Positions 1-7,864 of a stretch of DNA of 64,000 nucleotides are shown here, piece after piece; position 1 is the stretch's first letter, and every line of letters begins with the position of its first letter. Below the pieces are notes generated by a model that was not told where the DNA came from, ran no database searches, and worked only from the letters and a program-made list of their open reading frames with translations. This DNA comes from Betaproteobacteria bacterium (GTDB lineage: Bacteria > Pseudomonadota > Gammaproteobacteria > Burkholderiales > Methylophilaceae). The stretch covers positions 1 to 64,000 of the forward strand of contig VGHQ01000001.1 in the NCBI GenBank assembly GCA_016868195.1, read 5' to 3'. A program made the position numbers and the translations under genes.

Positions 1-62
1 AGCCCACAAATACTGTAAAATGTTCTTTTCTGGGGGATTAGCTCAGTTGGAAGAGCAGCGGA
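1..62 (+). repeat. tRNA-Lys leader plus 5' tRNA fragment (cassette boundary A)
   Basis: Positions 1-31 match the sequence just upstream of the intact tRNA-Lys at 30882 (AGCCCACAAATAC, then GTAAAAT). Positions 32-62 match its acceptor 5' strand, D-arm and start of the anticodon stem, with one change (TTGGAAGAGC for TTGGTAGAGC). The match stops in the anticodon stem, so no tRNA can form. The window begins inside this repeat, so the array may extend further left. Confidence 0.85.
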
Positions 63-96
63 TAACTCATGGAATGTTACTTAAGAGTTGGTCAAA

Positions 97-127
97 TAAA
101 AAAAGCCACTAAAAGAGTGGCTTTTTT
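97..127 (-). terminator. Rho-independent terminator of hsp20
   Basis: The stem AGCCACT / AGTGGCT has a five-base loop and is flanked by A-run and T-run, so it can work in both directions. It lies 15 bases past the hsp20 stop. Near-identical hairpins occur at 21672-21701 and 17953-17983. Confidence 0.8.
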
Positions 128-141
128 AAAACATGCTTAGA

Positions 142-624
142 TTAAGCAGCATTTACTTCTTTTTCTTTCGCTTCAATTTTAGGCTGCCTAAATTGATGTA
201 ATGATGAGATTTCAATTTTTTTCGGTTTTTGAGATTCAGGAATAATATTCTCTAAACCGATTCTTAGAATGCCATCTTTATATTCAGCGCCTTTGACTTC
301 TATAGTATCGACTAAACGAATCATTTTAGTGAATGATCGAGTGCCAATACCTTTATATAAGTAATTAACTTCACTATCATCATCTTTCTTGGACCCTGTG
401 ACTTCTAAAATACCTTCATTCACAGTCACATCAATCTCATCCTGATTGAATCCAGCTACAGCTAACTCAACCACATAACGGGCTTCATCTAATTTAATAA
501 TATTATGCGGTGGAAACTTCTCATTGCTCGATTCAAAGCTACCATCCAGCATACTTTCTAGATCTCTAAACATTCTTTCAAATCCAAGGGTGGTTGGATA
601 AAGTTGACCAAATGAAACTTTCAT
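142..624 (-). CDS. ibpA: Small heat-shock protein Hsp20 (IbpA-like)
   Basis: ATP-independent holdase chaperone that binds unfolding proteins in the cytoplasm. The 160 residues are typical of class A bacterial sHsps. The alpha-crystallin domain runs from about 40 to 135, with the conserved AEYKDGILRIGL segment (113-124) and the IEI anchoring motif (137-139) that docks neighbouring dimers. The start is supported by an AAGGAG Shine-Dalgarno at 631-636. A sigma-32-type promoter and a ROSE-like leader precede it, so heat control is likely at both transcription and translation. A truncated duplicate sits at 21716. It is the first gene of cassette 1 and converges on a tRNA-Lys fragment. Confidence 0.93.
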   Translation of the reverse strand: MKVSFGQLYPTTLGFERMFRDLESMLDGSFESSNEKFPPHNIIKLDEARYVVELAVAGFNQDEIDVTVNEGILEVTGSKKDDDSEVNYLYKGIGTRSFTKMIRLVDTIEVKGAEYKDGILRIGLENIIPESQKPKKIEISSLHQFRQPKIEAKEKEVNAA

Positions 625-630
625 AAAATT

Positions 631-681
631 CTCCTTTTTAAAATAAGCAAGTTAAACAAACCCTACCCATTAGGCGTAGGG
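631..681 (-). promoter_or_regulatory. ROSE-like RNA thermometer in hsp20 5' leader
   Basis: In the minus-strand leader, CUUGCUU (645-651) can pair with the AAGGAG Shine-Dalgarno (631-636), leaving one bulged G. That is the hallmark of ROSE elements, which hide the ribosome site of hsp20-type genes at low temperature. A second, strong hairpin (CCCTAC / GTAGGG, 661-681) lies upstream, as in multi-hairpin ROSE leaders. The pairing is read by eye and not folded by software. Confidence 0.6.
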
Positions 682-707
682 TAGTTCTTTATGAACTTGA
701 TGAAAAA

Positions 708-733
708 ATGGGGATACTTTTAAAAATTTCAAG
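708..733 (-). promoter_or_regulatory. Sigma-32 (RpoH) heat-shock promoter of hsp20
   Basis: Read on the minus strand, CTTGAAA (727-733), 13 bases, then CCCCAT (708-713). This matches the RpoH consensus boxes and spacing exactly. It would start transcription near 700, giving a leader of about 75 bases in front of hsp20. Confidence 0.8.
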
Positions 734-783
734 AGTTTTTACGTAAATTTTTAAAGGCGATTTTTCTGATGTTAAAGTTAATA

Positions 784-811
784 AAAAAGCTTTCATTTAC
801 TAGAGCTTTTT
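784..811 (-). terminator. Probable terminator of the peroxiredoxin gene
   Basis: The inverted repeat AAAAAGCT / AGCTTTTT with a 12-base loop lies 12 bases past the peroxiredoxin stop. The stem is A/T-rich and moderate in strength. Confidence 0.55.
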
Positions 812-822
812 GTAATTTGAAT

Positions 823-1476
823 TTACTTTGGCTGTTGAACGATTCTTAAATAGGGTTTAATTGTTTTAAACCCATCAGGATATTTCTTCACTGCTTCTTC
901 ATTGGACACAGTTGGTGGAATAATCACATCATCACCATGCTTCCAATTTACAGGTGTTGCAACCTGATGTTTAGCATTTAATTGTATTGCATCAAGCAAC
1001 CTTAAGATTTCATCAAAATTTCTTCCTGCGCTCATTGGGTAGATCAGAATAGCTTTAATCTTTTTATCTGGTCCAATAATAAACACTGATCTAACGGTTG
1101 CATTATCTTGTGCTGTTCTTGAGCCTCCACTCGCATTTGGATGAATCATGTCATATAGTTTTGCTATTACCAGATCATCATCACCAATTAATGGATAATT
1201 TACAGCATAACCTTGAGTTTCAGTAATATCGCCCACCCATCTTTCATGATCGCTTACAGGATCAATACTTAATCCAATCGCTTTAGTATTTCGCTTATCA
1301 AATTCTGGCTTTAACTTAGCCACATAACCTAATTCAGTGGTGCATACAGGGGTGAAATCTTTTGGGTGAGAAAAAAGAATAGCCCAGCTATTTCCAATCC
1401 ATTCATGAAAATTGATGCTGCCTTCGGTAGTCTTTGCAGTAAAGTTTGGAGATTCATCACCAATACGTATAGTCAT
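823..1476 (-). CDS. 1-Cys peroxiredoxin (AhpC/TSA family, Prx6 type)
   Basis: Thiol peroxidase that reduces hydrogen peroxide and organic hydroperoxides in the cytoplasm. The motif PVCTTE carries the peroxidatic cysteine (Cys45). The length (217 residues) and the extended C-terminal domain, with no clear resolving cysteine, place it in the Prx6/1-Cys class rather than AhpC proper. I start at the ATG at 1476, which has AAGGA eight bases upstream; the frame could open two codons earlier at a TTG. It lies upstream of and collinear with hsp20, making cassette 1 a small stress-protection set. Confidence 0.93.
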   Translation of the reverse strand: MTIRIGDESPNFTAKTTEGSINFHEWIGNSWAILFSHPKDFTPVCTTELGYVAKLKPEFDKRNTKAIGLSIDPVSDHERWVGDITETQGYAVNYPLIGDDDLVIAKLYDMIHPNASGGSRTAQDNATVRSVFIIGPDKKIKAILIYPMSAGRNFDEILRLLDAIQLNAKHQVATPVNWKHGDDVIIPPTVSNEEAVKKYPDGFKTIKPYLRIVQQPK

Positions 1477-1588
1477 AATCAAATTCCTTTAGTAATCTCT
1501 ATTCACAAATATTAGCACTATGCTTGTTAATATGATTCTAATAAAAATAGTTTATCAAAATAAACCTTTCAACTTCTTTCAATGCTCT

Positions 1589-2044
1589 TTAATTTAAAAC
1601 AGTATTCTTTTTAGCGAAGCATTTATGTGTTTGTGTAAAGATTCCTCCTGAATCAAACTCCATCTCTTCTTCTAAAATTCCATTAATCTGATTGAAGCTT
1701 ATCTTGTGATAAACCTTGGGTTCTTTTCTATCACATTCAATTGTCAATCCAGATTCGCTATCATCCATACATTCTTTTTTAGTGAATATATTTTCTGTGT
1801 TTTCATGCTCACCAAGTATCACGACAAACTTATTAAATAAGTATTTTTGAACGACTAATGAACGATTATCCAGAATAAGAAAAGAAATGGGTTCATCACT
1901 CTTGTTTAAGTGATTTTTATATTCACATTCGTAGTAAAGATTTTTATATGGATAAAAAGCAAAAGTTACAATAGCTCCAATTAATAATAAAAATAGGGCT
2001 AGCATTCTAACTAATGTCGTCTTATGAGGTATTAACCTTTTCAT
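1589..2044 (-). CDS. Membrane-anchored hypothetical protein
   Basis: I do not recognise this family. The 151-residue product has a basic N-terminus, one strong membrane segment at about residues 11-31, and a polar domain that should face the periplasm. That domain has four cysteines (in CEY, KECMD, IECDR and KCF) able to form two disulfides. The start is uncertain: an ATG at 2044 is chosen, and a GTG at 2068 is possible; neither has a strong ribosome site. It may be transcribed alone, ahead of peroxiredoxin and hsp20 on the same strand. Confidence 0.6.
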   Translation of the reverse strand: MKRLIPHKTTLVRMLALFLLLIGAIVTFAFYPYKNLYYECEYKNHLNKSDEPISFLILDNRSLVVQKYLFNKFVVILGEHENTENIFTKKECMDDSESGLTIECDRKEPKVYHKISFNQINGILEEEMEFDSGGIFTQTHKCFAKKNTVLN

Positions 2045-2301
2045 AACTTTTAAGTATAACGCTGTCACCAGCTAACTTTATTTTCTTTTCACTTAAAAAT
2101 TACTTGAAATGCAGAAAATTTAGGCGTAGTGTTAATTTAATTGCTTTCATAATGCAGATTATAAAACTATAGAAGAGTGCTAGAACAATCAGTGTGCATT
2201 CTGATTTGCCCTTCTTTTAATGATTGGAAAATACGATTCGGCGACTAAAAGGAAAAGTACATCATTTTAACTAATCTGTCTGTATTATTTACAGCAATCC
2301 A

Positions 2302-2323
2302 AACACCTTCTTAGGTGTTTTTT
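2302..2323 (+). terminator. Orphan rho-independent terminator
   Basis: AACACCT / AGGTGTT with a four-base loop and a T-run on the plus strand. No plus-strand gene lies upstream in the window, so it is probably left over from a lost gene. It ends directly against the tRNA-Lys leader repeat. Confidence 0.7.
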
Positions 2324-2324
2324 A

Positions 2325-2447
2325 TTACACACCCCTAATCCAACCCAAGAGATTTTCACTGAACTAAACCCTCTCGCAAGCCCACAAATACAGTAAAATA
2401 ATCACTTCTGGGGGATTAGCTCAGTTGGTAGAGCAGCGGACTCTTAA
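2325..2447 (+). repeat. tRNA-Lys leader plus 5' half (cassette boundary B)
   Basis: The leader is at 2325-2409 and the tRNA 5' half at 2410-2447, identical to the intact gene through the anticodon loop (GCGGACTCTTAA), after which the sequence diverges. Positions 2325-2423 are identical, base for base, to 26158-26256. The rest of the 2045-2628 gap holds no gene; about 2520-2570 carries the scar motif GAGCACACC.AAGCACAC that recurs near 26372. Confidence 0.9.
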
Positions 2448-2628
2448 AAATTATAAATTTTATCGTGTCTTACCCTAGCTGCTATGTGCTGCAATGGTTC
2501 TAACGGATTCAACAACTCCAAAAAATTAGAGCACACCGAAGCACACCACCGTCAAAACTTTTGACACTCAGACCTTAATTCAAAAATAAATTGCTTGTCC
2601 ATTTCGGCGTTCAGAATTAGCTGCGCAC

Positions 2629-3023
2629 ATGCCGATTGAAAAAAATACTCATGTCGTTGTTGATAATTCACTTTTCATTTATCAGCGTGAAAGAACTTCA
2701 GTCTGGCAATACAAATACTTAAAGATAAATGGTATCGATGTTCCACTCGCGAACTTGATATAACCGCTGCTATTCGATCAGCCAATATGATCTTAATGAA
2801 AGCACATATGCGTGAACGCTTCCATATAGCACCTACTTCTAGACTATTTCGTGATGTTGCTAAATTAGCGATTAAAAGAATGGAAGAAGAATTACGTGTC
2901 GGTGAAGGTCGAGTCATCTATAAAGACTGTATCTTTGTTATCAACAAATACTTAATCCCTGCCTCTCATAATAAATTCATTGATCGTATTTCTTATGATG
3001 CCATCCAAGACTTGAGTGTGTAA
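2629..3023 (+). pseudogene. Tyrosine-type integrase, N-terminal remnant (frameshifted)
   Basis: One frame from the ATG at 2629 gives MPIEKNTHVVV...SVWQYKYLKINGIDV, then stops near 2760. The reading continues in another frame as DITAAIRSANMILMKAHMRE...FRDVAKLAIKRME...VIYKDCIFVINKYLIP...NKFIDRISYDAIQD to 3023. This is the arm-binding and SAM-like N-terminal region of phage/island tyrosine recombinases (recalled family resemblance). The catalytic domain with its R-H-R-Y residues is entirely missing. It follows tRNA-Lys fragment B in the same orientation, where an island integrase would sit. Confidence 0.65.
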
Positions 3024-3155
3024 CGTATTAATAAGATGCGAAAGATTCCTGTCAAAAGCACTATGAATACTTTGCTCATAAATAACTTTTAAATTTTGTA
3101 CCACGCCAATTCGTAGATTAGTAGCACCAACGTCTATACCTATCTGTTGGCTCAT
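2999..3155 (-). pseudogene. ROK-family sugar kinase, 5' fragment
   Basis: The first 50 or so residues are the N-terminus of a ROK/glucokinase-type protein: IGIDVGATNLRIGVV is the phosphate-binding DxGxTxxR motif. The similarity ends near 3000-3020, where the reading frame runs antisense into the integrase remnant. The sugar-binding and zinc motifs are lost. Its ATG overlaps the malQ stop by four bases (ATGA), so it was the last gene of the malQ operon before it was cut. An intact copy would have phosphorylated glucose released from glycogen. Confidence 0.7.
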
Positions 3156-4645
3156 ATTGTAATCTTGGGTGATGTATTGCGATGATGCCTTTCAATGGCA
3201 TTTGTAAATAAATTTTCCATTTCAGCACTTAATTGTTGCCACTCAAATTTCCATTGCCAGTTGTTTTCAACCGTCCCTGGGATATTCATTCTACCTGTAC
3301 TATCTAAATGTAAAATATCTTGCATAATAATAATAGCTATTCGAGCTTTTGAAGCTAATGCTAGATTAATCATATCAGTCGGCATTTGAATTGCACTTCT
3401 ATCAATATTCAAGTGATTTTGCATATAGCTATAAAAAGTTTGTTTATGAGCATCAATTAAATTTATATACCAACCGATCGTTGTGTCATTATCGTGTGTT
3501 CCAATGTAAACGACACTATTTTCTGTAATCTGCTCAGGTAAATAAGGATTATCCACGCTACCATCAAAAGCAAACTGTAATATTTTCATTCCAGGTAAAT
3601 TAAAAGTATCACGTAAGGTATTTACTTCTGGGGTGATGATTCCTAAATCTTCAGCAATTAGAGTTAATGATGGTAAATAATTTTTAATTGCCTTTAATAA
3701 ATCTATTCCCGGGGCTTTAACCCAAACGCCCTTAATTGCTGTTCTTTCAGTCACAGGAATCTCCCAGGCTGCTTCAAGGCCTCTAAAGTGGTCGATGCGC
3801 ACCATATCAAACATTGTATTTTGTGTTCGTATTCTCTCTAACCACCACTGAAAGCCATCTATTTTCATCATATCCCAATCATAATGTGGATTTCCCCAGC
3901 GCTGGCCTGTCTCTGAGAAGTAATCTGGAGGTACGCCTGCAACAACTGTCATATTGAGATCATAGTCCAACTTGAATAGCTCTGGACGAGCCCAAACATC
4001 AGCACTGTCATAAGAAACAAAGATTGGAATATCGCCAAATAAAATAATATTTCGGTAATTTGCATATTCTTTGAGGGCGTGCCATTGTTGAAAGAATATG
4101 TATTGAGAAAATTTTATTAAGGATGACTTATCAGCATAATCAATATGAGCTTGTCTGATGACATCTTTTTCTCGTAATCTAATTGGTATGGGCCAATCAT
4201 GCCAACAAGTAAGATGGTAATGTGCTCTAAACACCATAAATAAAGAAAAATCGTCAAGCCAATGACGCTCACGTTCGCAAAAGCTTAAAAAATCATCATA
4301 AGCATGGGGAATATTTGATTGCTTAAAATTGTTAAATGCTTTTTGAATTAAATCTTCTCGATTGATATCTGAACTTAGATCGCTTTCAGTCAACCAACCT
4401 TGTTTTTTTAGTATTTCTAGACTAATTAGAGCTTGATTTCCTGCATGTGCTGATAAGCATTGATAAGGTGAACCATCTCCATGTGGCTGATTAATTGGCA
4501 ACATTTGCCAAACTGATGCACCTGTTCGCGCGAGAAAATCAATAAATTTAAATGCGTCCTCACCCAAGTCACCTCCAGGTAGCGAGGTAATATGTAGTAA
4601 AACTCCCGCACGTCTTTGATCCAGTTGGTGAGGAATGGAAGACAA
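3152..4645 (-). CDS. malQ: 4-alpha-glucanotransferase (amylomaltase, GH77)
   Basis: Transfers alpha-1,4-glucan segments between chains, recycling short maltodextrins left by phosphorylase. The 497-residue protein shows the GH77 set: RIDHFRG with nucleophile Asp285, AEDLG with acid/base Glu332, and THDN with the third acidic residue Asp385. The N-terminal block RRAGVLLHITSLPG is also typical. It follows the GH57 gene by two bases and is coupled to the broken ROK kinase fragment downstream. Cytoplasmic: no signal peptide. Confidence 0.96.
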   Translation of the reverse strand: MSSIPHQLDQRRAGVLLHITSLPGGDLGEDAFKFIDFLARTGASVWQMLPINQPHGDGSPYQCLSAHAGNQALISLEILKKQGWLTESDLSSDINREDLIQKAFNNFKQSNIPHAYDDFLSFCERERHWLDDFSLFMVFRAHYHLTCWHDWPIPIRLREKDVIRQAHIDYADKSSLIKFSQYIFFQQWHALKEYANYRNIILFGDIPIFVSYDSADVWARPELFKLDYDLNMTVVAGVPPDYFSETGQRWGNPHYDWDMMKIDGFQWWLERIRTQNTMFDMVRIDHFRGLEAAWEIPVTERTAIKGVWVKAPGIDLLKAIKNYLPSLTLIAEDLGIITPEVNTLRDTFNLPGMKILQFAFDGSVDNPYLPEQITENSVVYIGTHDNDTTIGWYINLIDAHKQTFYSYMQNHLNIDRSAIQMPTDMINLALASKARIAIIIMQDILHLDSTGRMNIPGTVENNWQWKFEWQQLSAEMENLFTNAIERHHRNTSPKITI

Positions 4646-4647
4646 GA

Positions 4648-6381
4648 CTAAGAACTTTCTTGGCCACGTCTCATAGTACCACCTAAAGCAGGATCTCCAA
4701 TACCCCGGCTAATCGGACGATTTAGATTTTCAGGAATTGGGAGTTTTAGTAAACGATATAAATTACTTAAATTTCTTCGATATAATTTATCAAAGCTATC
4801 AACGCTTATCGAGGAATTATAATCACCGAACCACCAGAACCAATCTGAACCCTCACATATTGATAACTGGCGTTCACAAGCTAATATTTCAGAATCACTC
4901 AGCTGGCCTAATTCCATCACTTGATCGTATTGTTTTTTTGCATCGCATAAAACATCCCAGCCTAAATTTTTATCAGTTGATCCAATCCAAGTACTAAAGT
5001 TTCCATAAACCCAGCTGCCAGAGGCTATTTGCTCTATAGTAGGGGTATCGATTTTCGTATCTTTCGCGAAGAGCTCAATGATGTCATTGAACTTTGTCAT
5101 TTCAATAAACGAGTGTTTCGTCAGTGCTTCATATAACTCGCTCAAGAAATAAAATGCATTATAAGGAAAGTATTCCCAAGCATTTTCACCATCTAAAATA
5201 ATACTAACCACGCGATGTTCGCCGCTTTCATTCGCGTTATAAATATTCTCTAAATAACCAATAAAGTCGGCTACGGCATTACTCGCATGTAGTTTTGAAT
5301 ATTCAAAACCAATTTTATCGGACAATTGATCATCTCTAAAAAAACAGATAATTTCATTAATACCGTTTCTTACACGATATGGCCGATACAAGTAATCATT
5401 TCGACTTGGAATTGCTCCACTTTCAAAAGATTTAAGAAGGCTATTTGTCAAGACACCCTCACTGGTGGCGGCCCAAGTGACACCATGTTCTGCCATGAGA
5501 GAGAGTCCATCAAAAGATACTGCACCCTCTGAGGGCCACATTCCTTTTGGTTTTTCACCAAATCTCTTTTGATGAGATTTTTGAGCAGACTCAATATGGG
5601 CTATAGCTCTTAATCGTCCACCAGGGTAACTACTGCAGGCAGGCAATGGAGCTAATGGCGTGGCGTCGCGCGTTGAATTAAAGTCTAAAAGTAAAGGTAA
5701 AATTGGATGGTAGTGAGGCGAGCTAGAAATATCAATTTGCCCTGTTTGTTGAAGTTTTTTATATCGAGGAATTAATCCTGAAATCAACTCGCCGATAAGT
5801 TTGAAAAGTTTTGTACGCTCTGCAAATTTAAATTGAGAGCCTTTTTTTAATAGCTCTTGCACAAATTGATTATGGCGTTTAATACTTTCCCCCATCCATG
5901 CAAGGTGATACCAAACTAATAAGTCAGCCATATATTGACCAGATAGATAATTTGAGGCAGTTGAATCTTCTGCCCTAAGCGCATTGTAAATATTTAATAG
6001 GCGCTGGTAATGTAAAAAAGGCTCAAGCATTTTTTCATGATGGCTTCTGAAACAGCTATCGACAATTAAACAACGTTCCTCCGTATTTAAATATTCTAGA
6101 TTTTCGCGAGCTAGGAATGCCAGCAATGGGTCACGGATATGTCCGCTGGTAAATTGATTTTCATAGTCTTCCAGTTGATCAAGAAGGACAGGCACAAAGT
6201 TGAAAGTCACTCGTGCTTTAGGGTTAGCCTCCAAGTGGAAAGCCATATCGGTGTAATCTTTAATAGCGTGAAGATATGTCCATGGCAAAATATATTTGCC
6301 AGAGATTGTATCCCGATAATCGGGTTGATGCATATGCCAATAAAGATTTAAATAAAGTTTAGGTTTTTGAACCGCTTGCAT
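4648..6381 (-). CDS. Glycoside hydrolase family 57 alpha-glucanase
   Basis: Cytoplasmic alpha-glucan hydrolase or transferase acting on glycogen or maltodextrins. Its 577 residues carry the GH57 signatures: HMHQP (16-20), WPSEGAVS with probable nucleophile Glu285, FRDDQLSDKIGF (348-359) and LDGENAW (396-402). GH57 covers alpha-amylase, amylopullulanase and 4-alpha-glucanotransferase activities, and the sequence alone does not tell which applies. It lies between glgC and malQ on the same strand with almost no gap to malQ, which supports glycogen breakdown or trimming. Confidence 0.9.
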   Translation of the reverse strand: MQAVQKPKLYLNLYWHMHQPDYRDTISGKYILPWTYLHAIKDYTDMAFHLEANPKARVTFNFVPVLLDQLEDYENQFTSGHIRDPLLAFLARENLEYLNTEERCLIVDSCFRSHHEKMLEPFLHYQRLLNIYNALRAEDSTASNYLSGQYMADLLVWYHLAWMGESIKRHNQFVQELLKKGSQFKFAERTKLFKLIGELISGLIPRYKKLQQTGQIDISSSPHYHPILPLLLDFNSTRDATPLAPLPACSSYPGGRLRAIAHIESAQKSHQKRFGEKPKGMWPSEGAVSFDGLSLMAEHGVTWAATSEGVLTNSLLKSFESGAIPSRNDYLYRPYRVRNGINEIICFFRDDQLSDKIGFEYSKLHASNAVADFIGYLENIYNANESGEHRVVSIILDGENAWEYFPYNAFYFLSELYEALTKHSFIEMTKFNDIIELFAKDTKIDTPTIEQIASGSWVYGNFSTWIGSTDKNLGWDVLCDAKKQYDQVMELGQLSDSEILACERQLSICEGSDWFWWFGDYNSSISVDSFDKLYRRNLSNLYRLLKLPIPENLNRPISRGIGDPALGGTMRRGQESS

Positions 6382-6413
6382 TACTACCCCTCAATTTTTT
6401 ATTTTATCAAAAA

Positions 6414-7691
6414 TCAAACTCGAGATGATAGCTGGTCCAGCATTGTCTTTGTCACTAAGGTGACACCTTTTTCTGAAACGTAAAAACGCTTTCTATCCAC
6501 ATCAGAGTTTAATCCTATTTCCATCTTGTCAGGAATAGAAACACCTGTATCTACAATCGCACGGTTCAACTTAACATGTCTTCCAACGTTAACGTCGGGC
6601 ATTAAAACAGAATTTTCAATTTCACAATAACTATGCACATTTACATTAGAAAATAGAACAGATTGATTGATCCGCGCGCCACTGATAATACAACCTCCAG
6701 AGACAAGTGAATCGGTAGCAAGGCCTCTTCTATTATCATTATTAAAGACGAACTTAGCAGGCGGAAGTTGTTCTTGATAGGTCCAAATTGGCCACTGATG
6801 ATCGTATAAATTTAACTCAGGCGTCACTTTTGTTAGTTCTATATTGGCTTCCCAATATGCATCAACCGTCCCGACGTCACGCCAGTAGCAAACTCCATTA
6901 TTTGTAGCGATACAGCTATCTCCAAATCGATGAGCGAATACGCGATATTTATGAATGATTTCAGGAATTATATTTTTACCAAAGTCATGTTCCGATTTTG
7001 AAATGTAAGCATCTCGAAATAACTGTTCGTATAAAAAAGTAGGATTAAATACGTAAATGCCCATACTTGCAAATGCCTGATTTGGTTCATTGGGTAATGG
7101 ATTGGGATGATTAGGTTTCTCTTTAAAGTCAATAACCCGATCACTTTCATCTACCTCAATCACACCAAATCCACTTGCTTCTTCAATCGGTACATTAATA
7201 CAAGCGACAGTCATATCTGCTTGATTTCTTACGTGGCATGCCAACATTTGGCTATAATCCATTTTGTATACTTGGTCGCCGGCTAAAATCAATATGTATT
7301 CAGCACCAATATTGCGAATAATATCTAAGTTTTGAAAGATCGCATCTGCTGTCCCTTTATACCAGTTTTCCGCCACACGCTGCTGTGCAGGCCAGATTTC
7401 AACAAACTCATTAAATTCACCGCGGAGAAAGCCCCAACCGCGTTGAATATGCTGTATGAGGCTATGTGATTTATATTGAGTTGCTACTCCAATTCGTCTA
7501 ATACCTGAATTGATACAATTTGACAAAGGGAAATCAATGATACGAAATTTACCTCCAAACGGAACAGCTGGTTTAGAGTTGCTCTCAGTCAAATCCCTCA
7601 GTCGCACTCCCCGCCCACCAGCTAGGATAAGTGCTACGGTATTTTTAGTGAGGTTACTGATAAATCTTTGTGAAGTAATCTCTTGTTGCAT
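6414..7691 (-). CDS. glgC: Glucose-1-phosphate adenylyltransferase
   Basis: Makes ADP-glucose from ATP and glucose-1-phosphate, the committed step of bacterial glycogen synthesis. The 425 residues match the usual length. The N-terminal nucleotidyltransferase signature [11 protein letters not shown] and the segments [19 protein letters not shown] and YWRDVGT are present, followed by the C-terminal left-handed beta-helix used in allosteric control. It heads the minus-strand run glgC-GH57-malQ and is divergent from glgB; the gap of about 170 bases should hold both promoters. Confidence 0.97.
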   Translation of the reverse strand: MQQEITSQRFISNLTKNTVALILAGGRGVRLRDLTESNSKPAVPFGGKFRIIDFPLSNCINSGIRRIGVATQYKSHSLIQHIQRGWGFLRGEFNEFVEIWPAQQRVAENWYKGTADAIFQNLDIIRNIGAEYILILAGDQVYKMDYSQMLACHVRNQADMTVACINVPIEEASGFGVIEVDESDRVIDFKEKPNHPNPLPNEPNQAFASMGIYVFNPTFLYEQLFRDAYISKSEHDFGKNIIPEIIHKYRVFAHRFGDSCIATNNGVCYWRDVGTVDAYWEANIELTKVTPELNLYDHQWPIWTYQEQLPPAKFVFNNDNRRGLATDSLVSGGCIISGARINQSVLFSNVNVHSYCEIENSVLMPDVNVGRHVKLNRAIVDTGVSIPDKMEIGLNSDVDRKRFYVSEKGVTLVTKTMLDQLSSRV

Positions 7692-7864
7692 GATCCTCGC
7701 TCCTGTAATTTATAGTTTGATAATTGACACAAATCAGAACAAAGCACGAGATAAAAGGTGGTTTGAAATTTTTATGCAATCTTTACTTCTTTATTATAGT
7801 CACGTTAAATGATTACAATCTAAGAACATTTTATGTTTCAACAAATATTTATGAAATTTTTATT

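Larger units (their letters stand above)
1..358. repeat. Long direct repeat, copy 1
   Basis: This block is nearly identical to 21575-21932, at a constant offset of 21574. It covers the tRNA-Lys leader and fragment, the hairpin at 97-127 and the 3' part of hsp20. Only a few differences are visible, all near the right end (GATCGAGTGCC versus GATCTTGTACC). The match breaks near 358/21932. The two copies bracket about 21 kb and could support recombination that deletes or amplifies it. Confidence 0.9.

Noticed and set aside
2675-2917. 80-codon minus-strand open frame
   Set aside because: It is antisense to the integrase remnant, which explains the base composition; no family resemblance and no ribosome site.
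7724-7864. 47-codon N-terminal extension of glgB
   Set aside because: It would overlap the divergent glgC promoter region and makes the enzyme longer than the family with no matching domain.
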